The notes under the pieces were generated by a model. It made no database searches. It was given only the letters and a program-made list of their open reading frames with translations, and was not told where the DNA came from. A stretch of DNA of 64,000 nucleotides from Chrysomallon squamiferum. Taxonomy: Eukaryota; Mollusca; Gastropoda; Neomphalida; Peltospiridae. The DNA lies in the NCBI GenBank assembly GCA_012295275.1, contig CM022665.1, positions 28,796,446 to 28,860,445 on the forward strand, read 5' to 3'. Shown one piece after another: positions 18,663-30,600 of the stretch. A program made the translations under genes and the position numbers. Positions within the stretch are counted from its first letter, which is position 1. Each line of letters opens with the position of its first letter.

Positions 18663-21600
18663 CACACACACGCACGCACAAACACGCACATGCGTGCGCG
18701 CGCACACACACACACACACAGTCACACAGACACCTACCTTTGTACAAGTGTATACATTTCTTATATATAAAATATGTACATCTGTTCAGGTCTGATTGGC
18801 ATTTATTTATGTATACATTGGTTGGTATTTGTGTGTGTATGTGTGTATGTATGTGTGTGTGTGTGTGTATGTGTATGTATATGTATGTATATGCATATAT
18901 ATGCATATATGGTGTGTGTATGTGTGTGAGAGTGTGAGTGACTGAGTGAGTGAGAGGACAAAGTGCTGGTGTGTACATGCATGCACCAATGTTATGTTTT
19001 TATATTCTTGTTCATAATTTGTTTTTAATCATATTCAAATCTACAAATTTACTTTTTGTCTACATTTAACAAAACAGATATTGACACAAATCAAAAATAA
19101 AATATTGTCACTGATATATAATTTTATGAAAATAAAAATATTTCTGTGTTGTAGACTTGTTTTTATGTCCTCAGGCTATTAGATGCCTGTATCAGTAACT
19201 TGTTTTATGTTCCTTCCGTTTTATTTATTTATAAATATATATTTTTTATGATGAGCATGCATTAAATTGTGCTGGGCTGTTGTTAAATATCCATTCATCC
19301 ATTCAGAATGCATTAAAAGTAAATAATCTCACCGAAAAGGCTACATTTTAGCATGCTCAGAATAACAATAATAAAATAACAAATTTATATACACTGTAAT
19401 TGATTTGTATTGTATAAAATAAAGTATTGAAACTGTTTTTAAAATTTACATTGTACAACCTACTACTTTTTTCTTTTCTTTTTTCAATAATTCATTTATT
19501 AACAATTTTTTACAAAATATAAAGTATAGAAATTGTTTTTAAAATTTACATTGTACAACCTACTACTTTTTTCTTTTCTTTTTTCAATAATTCATTTATT
19601 AACAATTTTATATACATTGTAATTGATTTGTGATGTATAAAAAATAAAGTATAGAAATTGTTTTTAAAATTTACATTGTACAACTATTTTATTTTTTTTT
19701 TTTTTTTTTTTAAAGATAACTTGATTAATCACTAACATCTCAGCTTTCAAATCTCAGTATAGAAATCAACTTTATTTAGTGTAATCTTAAGGAGCTAGCT
19801 GTTGTTATAGATAGAAATTCTTTTGTTATATTTAATTACACATTCTTTGTGTAACATTAGTTATTCAGTAAATCTTTGCCAGTGATCTGGCTTAACAGGA
19901 ACTTGTGCAGAATAAGACATTGTGAAAAGGAGTTTTTTTTTTTTTTTTATCTCTTTGTTTTGTAATGTCACCAAATAACTGTGGGCTGGGGGAAGTAGGA
20001 AGGTGATAAAGATATGTCTTTTCTCACATTACAGGTGGTGACCAGGTAGTGACTAATATTTGTTTCTAGTCCAAATTGGTCACTACTCTACTTTGCATTA
20101 ACATATTTCCAAACTGAATTATAACTGTTTATAAAAATTTAGGATAGTCATGTGTTAATACAGATCTACAAAGCTAAAATGTCAAATCAATTATTTCATT
20201 GGTCTTTAACACATGAAATGTTGAAAATAGTTACAAAACAAGATGTATGCCTTTAATTGTACATTATTTGTATACAGTTAACATAGATTGATCAGTTGTC
20301 ATTTAGAGTAATAACTAAATAATCTCTGTAGTGTTTCACCGGACATCTGTTATAATACATAGCTCTGACATTTTTTTTATCTCTAGGCTGTTGAACTTGA
20401 GATACAACATCAGCCTAGCTGAACACCTTTGTAGGCCCTTTTATGTTTTCACTGTAACCGTTGGCGATGAATAAACCTGTTTTGTTGTGTGAGTTGGGTG
20501 GACTGAAGGGAGAGTGTAGTGTTTGTAAATGGAACATATGTTAATGACACATTTACAGTCATTCATAGAGATTAGGAATTAATACACATTTCTGTCAACA
20601 ACCTATCTGATCACTGGAACCTGTATGTATATCATGTCTGAGAGATTGCTGGACTTGTATGATTTCATAGCTATTGTTAATCACTTCTGTGTTGGTAACT
20701 TGATTCTTGATATCAGTAGTATATCATGAATTGGAATTTATATAGTTTAATCAATCAGAAAAAAAAAAATGATTTTCATTCATTAGAATTGTGTATGTGT
20801 TTTTACTGACAGTAACAATGATTTTTGTTAGTGAACAATGACTGTGGATTAGGTATGCTTGATTGGTAGACCGTACTGGAATAGATAATGATATGTTGAA
20901 AAAATGATGTTACATTGCCATGGTTTAATTTTAGCACACTTTAGTTCAGTATAGAAGGAGATGAATATTGTATCAAGTGTTCAGAATAAAAGCTATCAAA
21001 TGTAACTATCACAATCAATTTGTCATCATTGTAAGGCAGCAGGGTATATGACATTTCTTGGTTATTCCATTGGGAATAAGAATGAATAAAGAAATTCATA
21101 AAACTTGTTTCTTTTTTTTAATAGCATCCAAATATATTTTGTGTAACAGTATACACCATCTAACCAAACATGCTACATTATAAAATTAACATAAATTATG
21201 CAAACATGTGCAAGCAGATTAACCAAAGTTGTTAGACAGCCATGATCAAGGTGGCATTGAGGTTGCCAACATTGTGGTCATTATTGACGTCATAGTACCA
21301 TCCAATGTCATATTCACTGCTTTTAAGACTTGCTTGTCTTTCTTTCTTTTTTCTTTTTTTGAAAACATCCACTCATTTGCTTTTGTTTTTTTAGATGTAT
21401 ATACAAAATATATTTGGAGATATATATATATATATATCTATTTAAATGAAACTGTGTTTAAGTTTCCAAAAACAAATTAAATAAAATAGTCACAAAGAAT
21501 CATAAAAGCATGGAAATAGGGGATTAGATGGTATGATAATTGGACAATGATGTCAGTAACGATCACAATTTTGACAACATCAGTGTCTAGAGTACACCAT

Positions 21601-24600
21601 ATCAAGTGTCCATCACCTTGATCATCTTTGGTTTATTTGCTTGCATATGCTTGCATAATTTATGTTAATTTAACAGTGTTTGGTTAGATGGTATATATTG
21701 TTACACAAAATATATTTGGATGTTATGAATTTCTTTGTGAAGTTTTGTATTTGTTCTATGTCGTGCACTTCAGTATATTTTGTAATTATGATTAACATTA
21801 ACTCATTATGTTGTATGAAAAGAAAAAATATTGCAGCAGTTTGTATTTCAATATAATTCCAACCAAAGATAAAATAATTTCTCTGATGTTAACATATTAA
21901 CATACATACACACACACATCCACACACACACACTCTTGCTTTTAGTTGTGATGTATATGTACAAAACTGGTAGAAAAATGTCAACAAAATGTCAGACATT
22001 TGTTACAAAAACTAGCTGACATGTGATGAGAGTCACCATGACACAGACAATTCTGCACAAGAAACAGATACTTTATCTAAGATTTATGTTAACAAAAGAT
22101 AATAATTATTCTTTCTTTATCCTCTGCTGGTTTAAGAAAACACTTAAAGGAAGCAGTTACGTGATCTATCAGTGTGTTAAACTCTGACCTCAGCAAGCCA
22201 CTTGTTGACTGGTTGATTAGATGTTTTGATGGTCCTGATCTATCACATAAACAGTGACACGGCACTGTATCAAGCTTTGATGTGGTGTCTGGTTGTCACT
22301 GCGTGGACTCCGTGTGACCAAATATTTAAGTAAAGTCCTCTGTTTTTCCCTCAAGATACCCACTCGGTTCTTCTCTTTGTTTTAATTTCTATTTTTATTT
22401 GTTTATATTTTTTTTTGGGTGCTGTTGTTCTTGGAAATATTCACTTCTGATTTGCCTTCCAGTTATAAGGATATTTTTTATCTGGATTTGATTTTTGTTT
22501 TTTGTTGAGTTATCAACCCTAGTGAACGGTTTTGTCCACGTGTTTAAATTTCATCATTGTGTATGTGAATACATATTGTTGTATAATTCAAAATACTGTT
22601 TCTAGGACTTGCAAGGTTATTTGGTTGATGTAAGAGTTTCAAGGTAAAATATTTTTAAAAGTAGTACAAATCTTGTTTATTTATGTTTGTGTATATGTGT
22701 GTTGGGGGATGCATGTGCACATGCCTTTCAAGAAATGTATTAAAAGCAGTTTTAAAAAATATGTAATAATGAAATGAAATAAAAATCCCTATTGCTAGCT
22801 AATAGAAATGTATGTGAGGATTCAGGAAGCAAAAATAATAATTATAAATTAAATCTTTTCACTTGACTGATTAAATCCTGTTTCACTTGTGTGGCACAAT
22901 GATTGTGGAAATGAAAAGGAGAGAAAAAGGTCAAAGTGAAAAAAAACAAATCATCACGAAGATGTATTGGTCACAGTGTTCTTTTGTGTGTTTTCTAAAG
23001 CAAGTAGCTGTTCATGGTAATCAAACCCAAATAGAGGTGATTGTGTGAGATTTCACCTCAGGTTTTTAATCTGTGCGACTGTGTGTTTGTTCTGGGAGTG
23101 TTAGCCAGATCAGTGGTGGCATTCTAATTTAGAAAGGTTTACAGCAGATTGTGTATGTTCACTCACTAGGTAGGTTTGTTAAAATATTTCTGTGCTGTTT
23201 GTGCTGAATTATTCAGGTAAGACTGAGTGCTACTTACATTTATACAGTTAGACTTTCGCTTGTCTGGAATCTTTGAGAAATAACTATAAATAATTTATTA
23301 ATAACATTTACTTTTTAAAAGCACGTTCTGATAAACATGTAACAGGTATACAGTTTAAAATAAAATGATTCCTTTACATCTTTTTGCAAGTGACATTTTA
23401 AGAAGAAAAAAAATGTTTTTCTAAAATTTTAGAGGTGCAGTTAGCATGGGGCTATTCTGATTTACATTGGTTTTATTTTATTTTATTTTTTTTATAATAA
23501 AACTTCATTTAAAGATTTAAACTACTACAGTAACAAAACCTACTACCAATTAATTATCTGACAAGGTGGTTATTTGTATTTCATATTATTTTAGATGATT
23601 AAAGAAAAAGAAAGGAGAAAATATTAAGAGATTTATAAAAACTTAGTTCTTACAAAGGTAATCTTATCAGTGTAACATAGTTAAGCAGTTTATTTGTTTG
23701 TCAGAAAATGTTAATTTATTTTATCTTTTATTTATTTGTTTGTTGGTGAGTTTTTATAAGGCAGTAATAAATATATTTTATTGATACAAAGTGCTTGAAT
23801 GCTGTGAAACAACAGGTAGCACTGAACAATGTTCTTTGATTCACAGACCATGAAATAGTTTTGTTTACAGAGAAATTTCAACCTTGTTTTAGAGAGATTA
23901 TGAAGTTTTGGGGTTGAAGGTTTCAACCACTTGACAGGTAGTTTATATAATGATATTTCATATCAAAAACAGATGTTTTGTAAACTGTCAGGTTAATGGC
24001 TATGGAATTAACAAAATAAAAGCATGTGTCATGGTTTTAATAATAATAATAATAATAATGATACAAATAATAATGTACTTGTCAGTATTAACTTAGATGT
24101 ACACTCAGTTATTATTATTATTATTTATGTTACTTTCATTTATAAGGTTAATATTATAAACTCATTTTTAAAAATTCTTTGATTATTTATAAACATTCAG
24201 TAATCTTCTAAAATACATAACATTTTCATCTTGAAAACTATTTAATATCAATTTGAATAAATTGTATATAAAAGACATGGCAATATTGTACTGGTTAGGT
24301 GTTTTGTATACCTTAATTTCTTTTGTTTCAAAATGTACAAATGTTTATTAAATATTTTTAAATATAATGAAAAACATGAATTTATTTTTACTAATATTTA
24401 AATACCAAACTATTTTCAGATTGATGGTATAAAGTTGTATTATTTTTATTGTGGTTATAGGTGTTTTTATTTAGATGTGTTCTGTTGGTTACATATATAG
24501 GATTTAATGTTTACACATGAATTGAAATGACATAAAATTGTTTACAACACATCACCTGGTTCAGATTCTTTAGTCTGTAAAACAGTACAAACAAAATAAG

Positions 24601-27600
24601 ATAATAATAATAACAAGTTTTATTTCTTTATTTTTTTTATTTTGTTAAAAACATTGCACAATAGTTTTTTGTTTTGTTCTTTTTTTTAAAATTAATCATA
24701 CTTTATATATATGTAATTTTTTGTGGTTTCTTTCTTTCGTATTTTTATTTTGTAAAAACAAAAAGAAATTATCAGAATTTTATTACAATTAGAAACCATT
24801 GTCTTTTTTCTAAATGACACAGTGAGATCAAGTCTTCAGACTTTAATTCCCTGTATTAACAGCTAATATTAAGATCATGCATTTGTGATCAACACAAGTG
24901 AGCTTAATTAGGATTTAACCAGTGAAGCATCATGTTCTGTTAAAACTGAGTATTACTGTTCAAGAACATTATAGCTAACTGGTAAATGAATATACACACC
25001 TGGTGTAATATATATTAACTTGTCAATTTAAACTGCACGAATACAGGTATGTCAGTAATTTTTATTTTATCAAATGTTAATCCTGTACATTGGATTATCT
25101 GTTAAATTGTAATTTTTTAAATTGTTCTGCTTTTATTAAAACAGCAAGCTGGTATGTAGCTGTTATTTTTTTCTTGCTTGATGATGTTTAAGTAAATGAT
25201 CATGGGGTGTACATTTGTAACATTTCTGATGTTGGCATGTGCTGAATAACCATTGTAATTCTGATATAGTGTCTGGTATGTTTGTATTTTAGTTTTCCTT
25301 GCATTCTTTGGCATTCATGTGAATTGTTGGCATCTAAAATTATCATTGCTATATACAAAATAGTCTTAAGAATGATATGGTCTATTATTTTTTAGGTCAT
25401 ATACTTAGAGGATTATTGACAAAAACAGTGATTCATTACATGTTGAATTTGTTTAAGCTCTAAATAATTTCAATGCTGTGTTAATATTGTCTGAAGAAGA
25501 CCATGTGTAAATATTTTCCCACACATGTACATTTTTTAAGGCCAAAAAGTAGGTACTGTTAAGCATAAATGTTGAAACATACATCAGATCATGATCAGTT
25601 ACAAAAACATTTCATTTATTTATTCATGTTTTATGGAAACGCATTTATCACCTGTCTGAAAGTTTGTGCTTCGTATAATTTATTCATTTCTCACTGGCTG
25701 TTTAGAGTGACAGCTACATGGCTTTCACTTCATGTTACCTTACCACAAAGATTTTTTTATTCAAACTGGTTTTTCTTCTGGTCACTAAATTATTTTTAGT
25801 CATGACAACAATAGATTGAACCATTAATACCCATTGTCCACATCTGACATATTTATAACAACTGCTAAAGGTATACAATTATTCAGTACAGTTTATTTAT
25901 TATTAGGCTGATGATAGATTTTCAGCAAAAGGTCACTTTCAACACCAAGATTCTTCAGATATCACTTAACATACCTTACAGTGTTGAATTTCAAGCCCTG
26001 CTGTTTACTGGTAATATCATTAATAATCACTTAAAACAGGGTGTGTTCATAGATGAATTTTGTAGCAGTCATTTACAAGTTAAGACTTCAAATAAGTTCT
26101 TTCCTGTTACACCGAGCAAGATTTAAGAAACATGATTGTAGATCACTACAGGGCTAATAATCAAACAATATATAAACTTTACTGAATAATTGTATACATG
26201 ACTAGAAACAATTTAGTAACCAGAAGAAAAACCAGTTTGAAGATAAATCTTTGTGATACGGTAACACAAAGAAGTGAAAGACGTGTATGTTTCAACATTT
26301 ATGCTTACCAGTACCTACTTTTTGGTCTTAAAAAAAATGTATGTTTGGAAAAATATTTACACACTGTCTTCTTCACAGAACATATTAACACAGCACTGAA
26401 ATTACTTAAACAAAGAATAATTTCTTTTGTATTAATATTAATTTACTAGTGATCTAATTTGTAAGTAAGTTTCCCTTACTAATCATAATTTTCAGTGTTT
26501 CACAATAGAAGTGATATAATATGTAATTTGATTTAGAAATTGATATTTTAACGATATTAGTTTTAGACCTAACTCCTCTGAATCACAGCATTCTTTTTAA
26601 AAATATTTAATTCATAAAGTATATGTATATAAATTTGTTTGTATATGTTACTGTGCAAGTGTAAATAAGTGGTTCTATGTGCATATGTATATATTTAATA
26701 TGAGTGAGATGTATGACATTGGAAATTAACAAGTATCCACACAAATAGATCTGCACACATACATACACATGCACAGAAATGCAGGCACATGAATGTAGAA
26801 ATCTTCATAAGTTTGTTGTAATTTGGAATACTCACACTACTGTTAAAAAGGAATACTTTGAGAAAACCTCAGGTAAATGACATCATCTGCTGGGATAATG
26901 ACCTAAGTGTTTACATAAGGTGTAATCAGATTTGACATTTAAGATTTGGTTTAGGGATTAAGGTACAAGTCTGTGCTGCTTACAGTGGTTGAAGAATAAA
27001 TCTACTGAGTGTTCACTCTGTGATCATAATTTCATTGAGTAACATTATGTATGACACTACAAACAAACTGAATAACCTTTATATCTTTGTAAGTTTTGTT
27101 TCAACCATTGTAGAAGAATATTTGTTTCTTACAGGGAAAGCAGTTTTGTGTGTAGTTTTTAAGTTTCATATCTGTTAAAAATGGTTTTGGAAGATTTCAC
27201 TTTGTATTAACTGGAATAAAATTATAGTCATTGTGTTTCTTTGATCAAGTAAGTGTGCAAAAAAAATTGTTTACTGATATTTTAAATTACATTACTTTTA
27301 CTGTTGTTATTAACAAAGATCAGTACATTCAAACTATATCATTTAAAATGTTTTATTGTAGGATTTAGATATGTCAGCTGTATCAGCTAATGACATCCCA
27401 AAATGGATCTCACAGTGGGCAGCGTTGGCCAATGACAGAACTTTGACAAAAACTCAGAGCCTTGACATCCCTGTAACTGAAGGTAAAACCAAATTTATCT
27501 TTGATTTAGGCTAGTGGCTAGATTTCAAGAAAAAGAAAAAGAAAATGACATTCAATGCAATAAATGAGTATTTAATTCATATTAAACACATAAACTTAAA

Positions 27601-30600
27601 ATTCAAACATACCTTAACTAACACTTAACTCTGGTAATGTAAATCGCTTTTCAGAAGTTCATTTTCATTGTATTGTAGGTAATGCAGGATCTCAAAGGAA
27701 AAAAACAGGATGTGGCAGAAAACTTCCAACAATTCCTTGCAAGAAAGAATCTTTGGATTCGTCAAGGACGTCTGGAAGCATGGACACAGAAGTCTTGTTA
27801 CAGGATACAAAAACTGTCATGGCTGCCATGGAGGCAAGAATGGCTACTCGCACAGCTAAAGATGCAGTTGCCATGAATGGCTTTAACCACAGTGATAATT
27901 CTGATACTGATAGCAATGTGGCGATTGTTAATGGTGATGATGACTTTAAGAAGCCGTCTTATTTTGAAAGTCCCAGACAGAATTTAGCTAAAGAAAAAAC
28001 ACCAGTGAAAGGAAGTGTAAACAAACCATTATCTAGTAAGCCACCTCTTATCAAGACATCTAATGTTATCAAAGATAACATTTCTGCAGACTCTTTTGAT
28101 ACAGACACTCAGCGTTCATTTAGTTCTGGCAGTCCTGATTCTACTGTGTCAAAAGGTAGCTCGGCACCAAAGGGGACAATCACAATGCAGAAATCTAATC
28201 GAGCTTTCCAGCTAAGACGAACAAAATCAAAACCCTTAGAATCATCCCGTTCTTCATACAGTGAAACAGGTTCCTCCTCTTCAGTGACAACATCACGTAC
28301 AAGAACCACATCAGGTTCAACGACCCAGAGAACTACCAGTGCTTCAAGCACAGTCAGATCATCTATGAGAACCAAGTCGGGAGGACACTATGATTCAGGA
28401 AAAAGCGAGATTAGCTTAGGTGCTGAGATAGTCAAGAGAAGTCAGCAGAATATCAAATTTGTCCGAGCTGATGGTGGCAGGCACAGTCTCAGATCATTTA
28501 AATCAAACTCTGAGAAGACATTAGTGCCCATTCAGATTGATTCTGGCCGCAAGGCAGAACTGAAAGTATTAAAAAATCAGCTGAAGACAAAAGAGGTGTC
28601 TCGTGGACTAGCAGTCACAGGTCAGGTTACTGGTCAGAAAGTGCAGAGCCAGTCGCAGCCTGGAAGTCGTACCAACTCTCCAAAAGCTGCAGAAAGACTC
28701 GCATGGAAGCGTAGGAAAGAATATGATCCACGCAAAGCAGTGGCAGAAGCAAAGGCCAAAGCAAAAGAAGGTGTAACAAACAAAAGTAGATGTGATTCAT
28801 CCTCCAGCAGCTCCAGTGCTACTATAAAGCAAACCATGGTGCGTTCATCGTCTTTCACTAACACGGCACGTCTTCGACATGAGACATATCGGGCAGATTC
28901 GACGTCAAGCACAGAAGATATAAACCAGTATGAGAAGGAGATCTTTTCCAGAGCTTTCATTCCAGTTCACAAGACTTTTCGTAGTGACAGACTGTTTCAC
29001 AGTGCTGATGAGGATGAGTCTAGTCTGGCTTTTCATTCCACACAGGTAATCATTTACATTTATTTTTGTTTTCTTGTTGTATTGCTTGTTTTGTCCACAT
29101 TATAGCCAGTGTTGTGATGATTTTAAAATTTCTTTTTATCTTTTTTTTGCCTTTTTAAATAAATTATTTGCTTTTTCCAATATAAACACGAACAGCTTTA
29201 GCTATGTTTTGTTTTAATTATTAAAATTATGAATCTGCAAGACAATTATATTCATCATTTTTGATGTAGTTTAATTCGTGTGATACAATTTTATTTTTTT
29301 TGCTAATTCATAATCATGTTAGGATGGCACTACATTATGTGATATATGGGTGCCACAAAACTCATTAGATAAAAATGCAGAGGTGCAAAAATAATAGGAA
29401 CTAAAGAAAGAAAAAAAGAAAAAAAAAGAAAAAGGAGGCAGATTAAAAATAATGTTATAATTATATCCTGGTTTATGTTGTAGTGTAAATGGATTAATAT
29501 TAATTTAACAATATGTAAAGGAACACCCAGCAAGTCTGTTACACATTTATGACTATTTTATTACATTAATATTAATAAAAAAAATAAAAAATAGTAAGCC
29601 ATTAATTTTAGATGTTTCAGAATTACTATGAACTATAGATTACTTGTATATACAGTTTAACCTAAGATCAACTCATGATATTTATGTGGAAAAATGTTAT
29701 TTAGTGATTAAAATAATAATAATAATAATAATAATAAATTACAAATTATTCAGTAAGGTATTGCATCTGCCTATCTGTGTTGTATTGTTGTTCACTGTTG
29801 GTCCTGTGTTGATGTGTTGTGTGCATGTTGTCTTGTAGGAGCTAAGCCGTAGCATGATCAGCAGCCTTGAGCACAAATCTGCTTTCACCACCCTCTCCCC
29901 AAAACAGAAGACACCATCACCAGAAAAGTCACCCACTTTGTCCTCCCTGTCATCAAGGAGACACACACTCAATTCTCTCCTTTATCAGGAACAAATTCAG
30001 AATCATATAGAAAATGGCCGCAATGCTACTCAGGTTTGTGTTAATGCTTACCTCAGAGCACTCCACATAGCACTTTTTTTGTGCTGTTGTTATTGTTAGT
30101 ATAATTTGCATGCAACTCTGGCTTTTCCTTCAGTTATTTCCTAGCATGCAGTCTATTACAAATTTAAAATTTCACCAGTTTTCCTCAGTTTATACATTTT
30201 GATGTCTATATTCAATTTCAGTTACGTAGTTCATTAAATGTTGATCAGGTTTAAGTGCTTTTGATTAAATGAATTACTGTAAGATCTAGAATTTTATTTA
30301 TTTTTATGATGAAGAAAAACATTGTACAATTCATGAATGTATGTTAATAGTAAAAAACAGAGCATTATAAATGTGTTATTTTCTTTTTCAGTCCTACAAT
30401 ACTCTGATTATTTCGTCCATCTATCAACTATCACTGAAACTGAAAACTGCAAGTGACAGGACTATAAACAAATTAAGGTAAATAATAAACCTTTTAGCAT
30501 AGCAATCAATTATACTGTAAAATAAGATTGAAAATATAACATTAAGCTAATCCAAAATGTATAAACGAATACTTCAAAAAAAAAAATTAATAATAACTCA

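Larger units (their letters stand above)
18602..27361 (+). other. CEP170 intron, 8.8 kb
   Basis: The largest intron in the window. It holds the microsatellite cluster after the donor, a ~95-bp tandem repeat at 19420-19690, two long imperfect palindromes (21088-21737 and 25449-26413) and short A/T-rich repeats. No exon or nested gene was recognised. Confidence 0.7.
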
